NCBI RefSeq assembly: GCF_014190805.1
Contig: NZ_JACHVQ010000001.1
Coordinates: 2,046,001-2,110,000, forward strand
Length of the DNA stretch: 64,000 nucleotides
Direction of reading: 5' to 3'
DNA from: Flexivirga oryzae
GTDB lineage: Bacteria; Actinomycetota; Actinomycetes; Actinomycetales; Dermatophilaceae
The notes beneath the pieces are model-generated. The model ran no database searches. It was not told the origin of the DNA and was given only the letters and a program-made list of their open reading frames with translations. The translations under genes and the position numbers were made by a program. Shown here piece after piece: positions 50,249 through 58,674 of this stretch (within the stretch, counting starts at the first letter, position 1; each line of letters opens with the position of its first letter).

Positions 50249-51048
50249 GCATCAACATCAGTGTCGAAAATCCAGACGCCTCAATGCGTTACGGGTCGGT
50301 GAGCACCCAGGTCGCCGATGTCTTCGAACCACCGGATGCCACCGACTCGCTCGTCCTGCTGCTGCACGGCGGCTTCTGGGACGATCCGGATCGGATGCGT
50401 GCCTGGTCCGCCGGCCATGCGCTGGCCGAGGCCGGCCATCTCACAGCGGCTGTCGAGTATCGCCGCGGGAACGGCGGCTGGCGCAATGCGCTGGATGACG
50501 TCGTCCAGGCGATCGATCAGATCCAGCTGAGCGGCCGGGAGTGGACGATCCACAACGAGGTGCCGCGCGCGATCACCGTCGTCGGGCACTCGGCCGGAGG
50601 TCAGCTCGCCCTGTGGGCGGCCAGCAGGTCCAGCCTTCCGTCGACCAGCCGATGGTTCACGACCGACATCCAGGTCACCGGCGCGGTCGCCCTGGCACCC
50701 ATCGCGGACCTGCGCCTGGCCGCCGAGCTCGGCCTGGGCGATGCTGCCGTCCCCCGATTCCTGGGTGGCGCACCGGACGAGCTCCCGGATCACTACGCAC
50801 TCGCCGACCCGAGCCTGCTGACCCCTTCGGTCCCGGTGCGGATCCTGCACGGCCCCGACGACGACGTCGTGCCGGTCGAGATCTCGGAGCGGTATGCACA
50901 GCACCTGGGCGAATCCGGCACTGCCGACTGGAAGTTCAGCAAGGTCGACGGCGCCGATCACCGTTCGTGGGGTGATCCGTCGACCGCGGCATGGTCAGCG
51001 CTCACGACGGCGCTCGACGACGTCACCGGAGCAGCCGGCACGGGCTGA
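50245..51048 (+). CDS. KynB/esterase-like alpha/beta-hydrolase
   Basis: A 267-residue hydrolase of the arylformamidase / carboxylesterase type: oxyanion motif LLHGGFWDD, nucleophile elbow VGHSAGG, acid in HGPDDDVVP and His in DGADHRSW. In the family, N-formylkynurenine formamidase (tryptophan to anthranilate) is the best-known activity; anthranilate leads to catechol, which would explain its place after catD. No kynA or kynU is in the window, so the substrate is uncertain. ATGA overlap with the enol-lactone hydrolase gene. Confidence 0.7.
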   Translation: MSINISVENPDASMRYGSVSTQVADVFEPPDATDSLVLLLHGGFWDDPDRMRAWSAGHALAEAGHLTAAVEYRRGNGGWRNALDDVVQAIDQIQLSGREWTIHNEVPRAITVVGHSAGGQLALWAASRSSLPSTSRWFTTDIQVTGAVALAPIADLRLAAELGLGDAAVPRFLGGAPDELPDHYALADPSLLTPSVPVRILHGPDDDVVPVEISERYAQHLGESGTADWKFSKVDGADHRSWGDPSTAAWSALTTALDDVTGAAGTG

Positions 51049-51059
51049 GCGGCAGCGCG

Positions 51060-51953
51060 ATGGAACTGCGTCACCTGCGTTCCTTCGTCGCCGTGGCCGA
51101 GGAACTCCATTTCGGCCGCGCGGCGGAGCGGCTGCACATCGCGCAGCCGCCGTTGTCGATGCAGATCAAACAGCTCGAGCAGGAGCTCGGGGTCCAACTG
51201 CTGATCCGGTCGACCCGCAAGGTCGAGCTGACGCCGGCAGGCGCCAGCTTCCTGGACAGCGCACGGGCGATCCTCGCGTCGACGGAGACGGCCGTTGAGG
51301 ACGCGCGCAGGGTCGCGAGCGGACATGCCGGCCGTCTCGTGCTCGGCTTCACCGGTTCGGCCACGTATGACGTCATGCCGACACTTGCACAGGCGCTCAA
51401 GCTCGACCTGCCCGGCATCGAACTCGACCTCAAGGGTGAGATGCTCACGCCCGTCCAGGTCACCGGCCTGCTCGACCGCACGCTCGACATCGGCTTCCTC
51501 CGGCCACCCGCGCGGGACCCCGGGATCACGGTGTCGATCCTGCGGCGCGAGCCGCAGATCGCGGTCCTGCCCGACACGCACCCCCTGGCGGCAGCGTCCG
51601 CCGTGCGGCTCGCCGACCTGCGCGACGACCCGTTCATCACCTACCTGTCCCAACATCGCTCGGTCGTATATGACGCCGTCATCGAGGCCTGCGAACGCGT
51701 CGGCTTCACACCCGAGCAGCACACCGAGGTCGCCGAGACGTCGACCCTGGTCTCGTTCGTCGCGTCCGGCCGTGGCGTCGCCCTGGTGCCGGCGTCGGTC
51801 CAGCACCTGGCCGTGACCGGGGCCGTCTTCCGACCCCTCGCCGGCCAGACCCAGGAGGTCGCGCTCGCCGTGGCGACCCGCAAGGACGACCCCTCGCCGC
51901 AAGTCGCCCGGGTGCTCTCACGCACATATGCCCTGCTGGGCGGCCCGCACTGA
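51060..51953 (+). CDS. LysR-family regulator
   Basis: A 297-residue LysR regulator (RAAERLHIAQPPLSMQIKQL; effector domain GFTGSATYDVMPTL). It lies between the cat operon and the remnant of a second phenol hydroxylase operon, in the same direction. It may once have governed that operon. Start is ATG 51060. Confidence 0.8.
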   Translation: MELRHLRSFVAVAEELHFGRAAERLHIAQPPLSMQIKQLEQELGVQLLIRSTRKVELTPAGASFLDSARAILASTETAVEDARRVASGHAGRLVLGFTGSATYDVMPTLAQALKLDLPGIELDLKGEMLTPVQVTGLLDRTLDIGFLRPPARDPGITVSILRREPQIAVLPDTHPLAAASAVRLADLRDDPFITYLSQHRSVVYDAVIEACERVGFTPEQHTEVAETSTLVSFVASGRGVALVPASVQHLAVTGAVFRPLAGQTQEVALAVATRKDDPSPQVARVLSRTYALLGGPH

Positions 51954-51956
51954 CAC

Positions 51957-52237
51957 TCTTCAACTCACGCTATCACTCGCAGTTCCGCGGCGAGACCTTC
52001 CACACCTGCAGCGACGGCTGCCAATGGATCTTCGACCGCGAGCCGGAGAAGTACGTGCAGGCATGGCTGCCCGTCCACCAGATCTACCAGGGCAACTGCG
52101 GCGGACCGACCGTCCCGGAGGTGCTCGCCTGGTACGGCATCCAAGACGGCGACAACGGCGAATACCGCGGCTCGCCCGACAACCAGCAGTGGCTGGAGTG
52201 GCACTCCTCCGGCTCCGCAACCTCGCAAGGAGTATGA
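51957..52237 (+). pseudogene. dmpN: C-terminal stump of a second dmpN
   Basis: The frame from about 51957 to the stop at 52237 reads the last 90 or so residues of a phenol hydroxylase alpha subunit: FHTCSDGCQWIF, EPEKYVQAWLPVHQI, GPTVPEVLAWYGIQDGDNGE. It is very similar to the end of the intact DmpN at 20042 but not identical, so it is a diverged paralogue, not a recent copy. The first 400 or so residues, including all iron ligands, are missing, and the lysR gene begins the preceding sequence. Confidence 0.85.
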
Positions 52238-52239
52238 CG

Positions 52240-52563
52240 ATGCCCGTCAAGGCCCTCTACGACTATGACTTCCCGTCCGCCGACCGGGTCGAGAACTTCG
52301 GTGACGACCAGCTCGTCTACGTGCACTGGCTCGGCAACCCGCTCTTCTGCTCCGCAGCCGCCTTCCGGGCGCCACGAGACATACCGTTCGGCACCTTCCT
52401 GACCGAAATAGTCTGGCCCTGGGCAGGTTCCGACCCCGACTTCGATCCGAGCCAGGTCGCAGGCTGGCAGTTGTTCGACGAGCAGCTCACACCCGACGAC
52501 GGCGCGTCCCTGACCGATCTCGGCATCGGTCACAAGGCGCTGCTGAAGTTCCGGACCGAGTGA
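52240..52563 (+). CDS. dmpO: Phenol hydroxylase gamma subunit, second copy
   Basis: A 107-residue DmpO-like subunit (GDDQLVYVHWLGNPLFCSA, WAGSDPDF, LGIGHKALLKF). Intact, although its hydroxylase partner is only a stump. ATG 52240 has a ribosome site (AAGGAG) at the right distance; ATG 52234 overlaps the dmpN stop. Similar to but clearly different from the copy at 21552. Confidence 0.85.
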   Translation: MPVKALYDYDFPSADRVENFGDDQLVYVHWLGNPLFCSAAAFRAPRDIPFGTFLTEIVWPWAGSDPDFDPSQVAGWQLFDEQLTPDDGASLTDLGIGHKALLKFRTE

Positions 52564-52570
52564 GGCCCGG

Positions 52571-53635
52571 ATGACCAGTTACACGGTGCGCGTCGAGCCG
52601 ATCGGCGCGGACGTGACCTGCCGGGACGACCAGACCGTCCTCGACGCGTGCCTGCGCGACGGTGTCTGGCTGCCTCACGCATGCACGCACGGCACCTGTG
52701 GCACCTGCAAGGCGCAGGTCCTGGACGGTGACATCGACCTGGGCGACGCCTCGCCATACGCCCTGCTCGACAGTGAGCGGGACGACGGCTGCGCGCTCAT
52801 CTGCGTCGCAAAACCCAAGGGCGACCTGGTCATCGAGGGTGAGGTGGATGTGGAGGACGGCGTGGAGATCCACCCCGTCCGGGACTACAGCGGCACGGTC
52901 GACGCGCTCGACGACATCGCGCCGAACGTGCGCCGGCTGATCATCGCGCTGGATGCACCGATGCGGTTCAACCCGGGTCAGTACCTGCAGCTGAACCTGC
53001 CGTCAGGTGACTCGCGGCCGTACTCGATCGCGAGCACTCCCGCGGACCCGACCCACGTGGAGTTGCACATCAAGCGGACCGAGGGCGGTGCCGCAACCGA
53101 GGGTTGGATCTTCCGTGAGCTCGAAACCGGTGACAGCGTGTCGGTTTCGGGCCCCTACGGAAAGTTCAGCTTCCGGCCGCTGCGCGACAAACCGGTGCTG
53201 CTGCTGGGCAGCGGCACCGGCCTGGCGCCGCTGAAATCGATCGTGGCCCACCTGCTGGAGACGACGGAGGACACCGGCTGGGAGAACGACGTCGTGCTCT
53301 ACCACGGCGTCGCGACCCGGGCCGACCTCTACGACCGGGACTGGTTCGAGGGCGTGCAGGACCAGGTCGACTGGTTCAGCTATCGTCCGGTGGTCTCCCG
53401 CGAGGAGTGCGACGGGCGGCAGGGCCGAGTGCCGGCGCTGCTGACCGAGGACTTCCCACGTGCGGGCGGCAACACGGCCTACATCTGCGGCAACCCCGCA
53501 ATGGTCGAGGACACCCTCAAGGCACTGATGAAGGCTCGGTTGTTCCCCCGCGACATCCTGCGGGAGGACTTCTTCGATGCCGCCGACCGGGCCTCCGGTG
53601 CGCATGTGGTGCGCAGCCCGTTGATCAAGAGATAG
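52571..53635 (+). CDS. dmpP: Phenol hydroxylase reductase, second copy
   Basis: A 354-residue reductase with [2Fe-2S] cysteines (ACTHGTCGTCK), FAD motif RPYSIAS, and NAD motifs GSGTGLAPLKS and YICGNPAMV. Complete and without defects, so it may still serve as an electron source for the other phenol hydroxylase or another oxygenase. Last gene before a convergent LysR gene. Confidence 0.9.
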   Translation: MTSYTVRVEPIGADVTCRDDQTVLDACLRDGVWLPHACTHGTCGTCKAQVLDGDIDLGDASPYALLDSERDDGCALICVAKPKGDLVIEGEVDVEDGVEIHPVRDYSGTVDALDDIAPNVRRLIIALDAPMRFNPGQYLQLNLPSGDSRPYSIASTPADPTHVELHIKRTEGGAATEGWIFRELETGDSVSVSGPYGKFSFRPLRDKPVLLLGSGTGLAPLKSIVAHLLETTEDTGWENDVVLYHGVATRADLYDRDWFEGVQDQVDWFSYRPVVSREECDGRQGRVPALLTEDFPRAGGNTAYICGNPAMVEDTLKALMKARLFPRDILREDFFDAADRASGAHVVRSPLIKR

Positions 53636-53659
53636 GGGCTTCGGCGGGGCCCTCGTCCA

Positions 53660-54550
53660 TCACCTCGTCGCCCTCTGACCGACTGCGCTGACGGTCTCGG
53701 TGATCGCCGACACGGCTGGGCGGTCGAATCCGCCGGCCCGTGTCGCCGCGAAGATCCGCCGCACCGGATCGCCGGGCAACGGGCCGGCGACCACTCGGGA
53801 GTAGCGCGCAGCATCGGCCAGCTCGGGCAGCAACGCGACCGCCAGTGAGTGGTCGACCATCCGCAGCTGGATCTGCAGGTCGGTGGAGGTGTAGGTCACC
53901 ATCGGCTCGAAACCAGCTGCACGACATACAGTTTCGGACCACTCGCGGGCCGCGGTACCGACCGGCTCCATGGCGAACTCCTCCCCCGCGACGTCGTCGA
54001 TGCGCCGAACACCTCCGGCTTCGGGCACGACCAGTTGCAGCCGGTCCTCGATGATGTCCCGACGATCCACACCCGCGAGGTGCGGGCGCGGGCGCCCGGG
54101 ATACTCCTCGGCCAGGACGAGGTCGAAGTCACCGGCGGTCAACGCCGGTAACGACTGCTCGGGCTCCATCTCGGTGACCTCGATGCGCAGCGACGGGTGT
54201 TGTTGCCGCAGGGAGATGAGCGCCAGTGGCAGCACCGTCAGGGCGGCGCTCTGGAACGCCGCCAGCCGCACGGTGCCGCCGACGCTTCCGGTGGCGGCCT
54301 CCAGCGCGATGCTGGCCTGCTCCAACTCGGTCAGGATCCGCTCGCCGCGCACCACCAGCAGCTCGCCCGCCGGGGTGAGCCGCACTCTCCGGCCGATCGG
54401 TTCGAGCAGTTTGCTGCCCGACTCCTTCTCCAGCACGGCCAACTGCTGCGATACGGCCGAGGGGCTGTAGGCGAGTGCGTGGGCCACCGCGGCGATCGTG
54501 CCGCGCCGCGACAACTCGACCAACAGCCGCAGCCGTCGGACATCCAGCAC
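53660..54550 (-). CDS. LysR-family regulator
   Basis: A 296-residue LysR regulator of a different branch from the aromatic ones: helix-turn-helix AAVAHALAYSPSAVSQQLAVL. It is divergent from the ammonia-lyase operon, with only about 20 bases between the chosen starts, and is its likely regulator. I chose GTG 54550 (then LDVRRLRLLVELSRRG), a common start in this subfamily; TTG or GTG slightly upstream are also open. Confidence 0.8.
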   Translation of the reverse strand: MLDVRRLRLLVELSRRGTIAAVAHALAYSPSAVSQQLAVLEKESGSKLLEPIGRRVRLTPAGELLVVRGERILTELEQASIALEAATGSVGGTVRLAAFQSAALTVLPLALISLRQQHPSLRIEVTEMEPEQSLPALTAGDFDLVLAEEYPGRPRPHLAGVDRRDIIEDRLQLVVPEAGGVRRIDDVAGEEFAMEPVGTAAREWSETVCRAAGFEPMVTYTSTDLQIQLRMVDHSLAVALLPELADAARYSRVVAGPLPGDPVRRIFAATRAGGFDRPAVSAITETVSAVGQRATR

Positions 54551-54572
54551 GACGATCACCAACCCATCAGCT

Positions 54573-55664
54573 GTGCTTACGATTACTGGTCAAGAATATG
54601 CGCTGGACCTGATCGATGCGGCACTCCAGGGTGAAGTGGTGCGAAACTCCTACAGTCGGCCGGTCGGCCGCGCCTGGACCTCCGAACCGCTGCGCGCGTC
54701 CGCCCGCGCGTTCCACCGGTCCCTGCCGGGCTACGCCCCCACACCGTTGATCGACTTGCCAGGCGTTGCAGCCGAACTCGGTGTGGGCAGGGTGCTCGTG
54801 AAGGACGAGTCTTCCCGTCTGGGACTGCCCGCCTTCAAGGTTCTCGGAGCGTCCTGGGCCTGCAAGCAGGTGCTGGACCGCCGGCCCGGCGCACAGTTGG
54901 TCACGGCAACCGACGGCAACCACGGCCGCGCGGTCGCCCGCATGGCGGCTCACTTCGGCACCACAGCAACGGTTTTCGTCCCCTCGGTCATGACGCCGCA
55001 GACGGCCGAGTTGATCTCGGGCGAAGGAGCCGACGTCGTGCGGGTCGACGGTGACTACGACGAGACCGTGCGGGTGGCGGCCGACCATGCCGCAGCAGAT
55101 CCGAGCCGGGCGCTCGTCCAGGACACGGCGTGGGAGGGGTACGACGAGGTCCCGTCCTGGATCGTCGACGGTTACGAGACCCTCCTGCAGGAGATCGACG
55201 AGAGGCTCGGGCGAGTGCCCGATCTCGTCGCGGTGCCCGTCGGTGTCGGCTCACTCGCCCAGGCGGTCGTCGCGCACTACCGGCGACCCGGGGCGGACCA
55301 CCCTGCCGTGCTCGCGGTCGAGCCAAACACCGCGGCGTGCCTGCTCACCAGCCTGACCCGCAGCCACCCGGTCACCGTGGACACCGCGGACACGGTGATG
55401 GCCGGACTCAACTGCGGCACCGTCTCCTCCACTGCGTGGCCGGTGCTCAGCGACGGGTGCGATGCAGCCGTTGCCGTCAGCGACCAGCAGGCACTCGACG
55501 CGTCGGTCGAGCTCGGCGCACTCGGCGTCTCGTCCGGCCCCTGCGGCGCAGCCACGCTCGCCGGAGTCCGCGAATTCCTGCACGACCCGGCCGACCGCGC
55601 CGACCTCCGACTCCCTCCGGACGCGATCGTCGTCCTGCTCAACACCGAAGGGCTTTCCTCATGA
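54573..55664 (+). CDS. Diaminopropionate ammonia-lyase-like PLP enzyme
   Basis: A 363-residue fold-type II PLP enzyme. VKDESSRLGLPAFKVLGAS holds the Schiff-base Lys; TDGNHGRAVA is the substrate Asn region; a SSGPCGAATLAG loop binds the PLP phosphate. The pattern fits 2,3-diaminopropionate ammonia-lyase (E. coli YgeX) better than threonine dehydratase. It would release ammonia and pyruvate from diaminopropionate. The neighbours are M20 amidohydrolases, as with ygeX-ygeY. Start is uncertain; GTG 54573 is used, and GTG 54633 or 54636 are alternatives. Confidence 0.75.
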   Translation: MLTITGQEYALDLIDAALQGEVVRNSYSRPVGRAWTSEPLRASARAFHRSLPGYAPTPLIDLPGVAAELGVGRVLVKDESSRLGLPAFKVLGASWACKQVLDRRPGAQLVTATDGNHGRAVARMAAHFGTTATVFVPSVMTPQTAELISGEGADVVRVDGDYDETVRVAADHAAADPSRALVQDTAWEGYDEVPSWIVDGYETLLQEIDERLGRVPDLVAVPVGVGSLAQAVVAHYRRPGADHPAVLAVEPNTAACLLTSLTRSHPVTVDTADTVMAGLNCGTVSSTAWPVLSDGCDAAVAVSDQQALDASVELGALGVSSGPCGAATLAGVREFLHDPADRADLRLPPDAIVVLLNTEGLSS

Positions 55665-56938
55665 CCGAACTCACCATCAACCCCGATCGCCTGTGGGACT
55701 CCCTGATGGAGCTGAAGCAGATCGGCGCCTATCACGACGAGGGCACCGGCTTGCAGGGAGTGCGTCGTCTGGCCCTGACGGATGCCGACGCCGAGGCGCG
55801 CCGCCGGTGCGTCCAATGGATGCTCGACGCCGGCCTCGAATTCCGCGTCGACCGCATCGGCAACGTCACCGCGACCCGAGCCGGGACCGACCGTTCGCTC
55901 CCGTGCGTCCTGATGGGATCGCACATCGACACGGTCGCCACCGGCGGAGCCTTCGACGGGACCCTCGGTGTCCTGGGCGGGATCGAAGTCATGCGCGCAC
56001 TGAACGACGCCGGCATCGAAACCCTCCGGGACGTCGAGGTCGGTTTCTTCACCGAGGAGGAGGGCGTGCGGTTCGGGACGGACATGCTCGGGTCCGCGGT
56101 CACGGCCGGTCGCATCCCGTTGCAGCACGCGTGGCAACTCACGGATATCGACGGTCTGACGGTCAAGAGCGAGCTGGAGCGCATCGGCTTCGACGGGCCG
56201 ACGCCCGAACGCCGGCCCGCACCGCACGCCTACATCGAGTGCCACATCGAGCAGGGCCCGATCCTCGCGGACGCCGACGTGCCGGTCGGAATCGTCGAGG
56301 GCGTGCAGTCGATCTCGTGGCAGCGGCTCACCCTGCACGGTGAGGCCGCGCACGCGGGAACCACGCCGATCGGTTCGCGTCACGATGCCGGGCTGGTGGC
56401 CGCCTCGGTCGTGGTCGAGCTGCGCCGGATGTGCGACAGCGGGGACTACGGCCAGTTGCGTGCAACCGTCGGGACATTCGACATCGGTGCGGGACAGACC
56501 AACGTCATACCGCACCGCGCGATGTTGACGATCGATCTGCGCAACCCGGTCGACGACCTGATGACCCGGGCCGAGAAGGACCTCGCGACCTACGTCGACA
56601 CCCTTGCGCACCAGCACGGGGTGAGCGCGGAGTGGGAACGGATGGCCAAGACGGCCGTGATCCCTTTCGACAGCCGCGTGCAGGACCTGCTCGCCGACAC
56701 CGCGGAACGTCTCGGGTTGGGCTACGTCCGAGCCATGAGCGGCGCGGGTCACGACGCCCAGGAGATCGCCGCGATCTGCCCGACAGCAATGGTTTTCGTG
56801 CGCGGTGAGTATGGCGGGATCAGCCACACGCCACGCGAATACTCCACCCCGCAGGCGTGTGCCGACGGCACGCGAGTGCTCGGTAACGCAGTCCTGACGC
56901 TGGCAAACCAGCCCGCGGCCGCCCAGGAACCTCAGTGA
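55661..56938 (+). CDS. M20 amidase of the allantoate / N-carbamoyl-amino-acid hydrolase type
   Basis: A 425-residue Zn-dependent amidohydrolase. Metal-binding residues lie in GSHIDTVATGGAFDG, FTEEEGVRFG, ECHIEQGP and near the C-terminal GAGHDAQEIA. The family hydrolyses allantoate, ureidoglycolate or N-carbamoyl-L-amino acids. It overlaps the ammonia-lyase stop (ATGA). A role in freeing an amino acid from a carbamoyl- or acyl-derivative before deamination is inferred. Confidence 0.85.
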   Translation: MTELTINPDRLWDSLMELKQIGAYHDEGTGLQGVRRLALTDADAEARRRCVQWMLDAGLEFRVDRIGNVTATRAGTDRSLPCVLMGSHIDTVATGGAFDGTLGVLGGIEVMRALNDAGIETLRDVEVGFFTEEEGVRFGTDMLGSAVTAGRIPLQHAWQLTDIDGLTVKSELERIGFDGPTPERRPAPHAYIECHIEQGPILADADVPVGIVEGVQSISWQRLTLHGEAAHAGTTPIGSRHDAGLVAASVVVELRRMCDSGDYGQLRATVGTFDIGAGQTNVIPHRAMLTIDLRNPVDDLMTRAEKDLATYVDTLAHQHGVSAEWERMAKTAVIPFDSRVQDLLADTAERLGLGYVRAMSGAGHDAQEIAAICPTAMVFVRGEYGGISHTPREYSTPQACADGTRVLGNAVLTLANQPAAAQEPQ

Positions 56939-58083
56939 GCTTGCAGGACCAGTTGATCCGATGGCGACACGATCTGCACCGGATCCCCGAGACCGCGTTC
57001 GCCGAGCACGCGACAGGACAGTACGTCACCTCAGCGCTGCGTGAACTCGGCTTCGACGTCGCCACCGGTGTCGGTGGGACAGGTGTCGTCGGGTCCCTCA
57101 CCCGCGGCACCTCTCATCGGGCCATCGGCCTGCGCTCCGACATGGATGCGTTGCCGTTGCAGGAGATCGGCGACCATGCGCACATCTCTCGGCACCAGGG
57201 CGCGATGCATGCGTGCGGTCACGACGGGCACATGGCCATGCTCCTCGGCGCAGCGGCCGTCCTCGCCCGCGATGGTGGCTTCGACGGGACCCTGCGGGCC
57301 GTGTTCCAGCCCGCGGAGGAGCCGGGCCGTGGCGCGCAGGCGATGCTCGACGACGGACTGCTGCAACGGTTTCCGATGGATGCGATGTTCGGTCTGCACA
57401 ACCTGCCGGGTGTCCCGGCCGGGCACCTGCACGTCCGCAGCGGTCCGATCATGGCGAGTGAGGACAACTTCCGGATCCGGCTGACGGGGCGCGGTGGCCA
57501 TGCGTCGGCACCCCATCTGGTCATCGATCCGCTGGTCGCGGCTGCTGAGATCATCACCGCCCTGCAGACCGTGGTCTCCCGGTGCGTCGATCCACTTGAG
57601 CACGCAGTGGTGTCGTGCACCGACATACGGACCGACGGGGCACGCAACGCCATCCCGAGCAACGTCGAGATCACCGGCGACACCCGCAGTTTCGCGCTCG
57701 CCACCTCCCAGTTGCTCGAGCGACGGATCACCCGACTTGCGATCGGCATCGCGGGGGCACACGGGGCGACCTGCGAAGTGGACTACACGCGCGAGTTCGG
57801 GCCGACCGTCAACGACCCGGGTGCGGCGCAGCGCATTGCCAGCGCGGCGGCGTCCGTACTCGGCGCCGACCGGGTGGACGACGACTGCGCTCCCATCACC
57901 GCCAGCGAGGATTTCGGCATCTTCGCCTCGCAGCTGCCGGCGGCGTTCGCCTTCCTCGGCAGTGGCATCGAGCCGGGACGCGGGGGCACACCGTTGCACA
58001 GCCACGACTTCGACTTCAACGACGACGTGCTGACAGTCGGCGTGGACTTCTACGCCCGGCTCGTGCGTGACTTCCTCGGCTGA
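56935..58083 (+). CDS. M20D aminoacylase / hippurate-hydrolase-like amidohydrolase
   Basis: A 382-residue M20D peptidase-family protein: RHDLHRIPETAF, RSDMDALPLQE, MHACGHDGHMAMLL (metal ligands), QPAEEPGRGA and the late HSHDFDFND. Relatives remove acyl groups from amino acids (hippurate, indole-acetyl or N-acetyl conjugates). GTG 56935 overlaps the previous stop. Hippurate (benzoylglycine) as a substrate would feed the ben genes; this is only a suggestion. Confidence 0.85.
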   Translation: MSLQDQLIRWRHDLHRIPETAFAEHATGQYVTSALRELGFDVATGVGGTGVVGSLTRGTSHRAIGLRSDMDALPLQEIGDHAHISRHQGAMHACGHDGHMAMLLGAAAVLARDGGFDGTLRAVFQPAEEPGRGAQAMLDDGLLQRFPMDAMFGLHNLPGVPAGHLHVRSGPIMASEDNFRIRLTGRGGHASAPHLVIDPLVAAAEIITALQTVVSRCVDPLEHAVVSCTDIRTDGARNAIPSNVEITGDTRSFALATSQLLERRITRLAIGIAGAHGATCEVDYTREFGPTVNDPGAAQRIASAAASVLGADRVDDDCAPITASEDFGIFASQLPAAFAFLGSGIEPGRGGTPLHSHDFDFNDDVLTVGVDFYARLVRDFLG

Positions 58084-58084
58084 C

Positions 58085-58660
58085 TCACTTCGCCCGTGCG
58101 GTGAGCTTCCACGCCGCGGGCAGCAGCGCACCGGCCAGGGCGAGCTTGAGCAGGTCACCGACGACGAACGGGCGGACGCCGAGGTCGAAGGCCTTCGCGG
58201 GACCGACTCCCAGGTCGATCGCGAGCCAGCCGGCGCCGATCGCGTAGATCACCGCACTGCCGACGAACATGGCCAGGATCGAGCTGAAAAGCGCCTTGTC
58301 CCAGCCGCGGTCGGCAGCGGCGCCGACGATGGCTGCCGCAACGAGCATGCCGACGAGGTAGCCACCGGTCGCCGACAGCACCGTCGACAGGCCGTGTGCG
58401 CCGTCCGCGAAGACCGGCACGCCGATGACGCCCACGCCGATGTATGCCGCGATGGTCGCGGCCGAGCGGACCGCGCCGTACGCTCCGCCGACCAGCAGCG
58501 CGGCGAAGGTCTGGCCGGTGATCGGGACAGGGGTGAACGGCAGCGGGATCGCAACCTGCGCGGAGAGCGCGACGAACAGCACGCCCATGGACACAAGAGC
58601 AGCCTCACGCCATACGGCCGGGACGCGGACCAGGGTCGGCGCCAGTGTGGTGGTGGACAT
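58085..58660 (-). CDS. bioY: Biotin transporter BioY
   Basis: A 191-residue membrane protein with about six helices, the substrate-binding S component of an ECF-type biotin transporter (VAIPLPFTPVPITGQTFAALL, GAYGAVRSAATIAAYIGVG, TGGYLVGMLVAA). It is encoded 14 bases after a biotin-dependent carboxylase gene. No bioM or bioN genes are near; BioY can take up biotin alone or share a general ECF module. Confidence 0.9.
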   Translation of the reverse strand: MSTTTLAPTLVRVPAVWREAALVSMGVLFVALSAQVAIPLPFTPVPITGQTFAALLVGGAYGAVRSAATIAAYIGVGVIGVPVFADGAHGLSTVLSATGGYLVGMLVAAAIVGAAADRGWDKALFSSILAMFVGSAVIYAIGAGWLAIDLGVGPAKAFDLGVRPFVVGDLLKLALAGALLPAAWKLTARAK

Positions 58661-58674
58661 GTTTCTCCTTGGTG

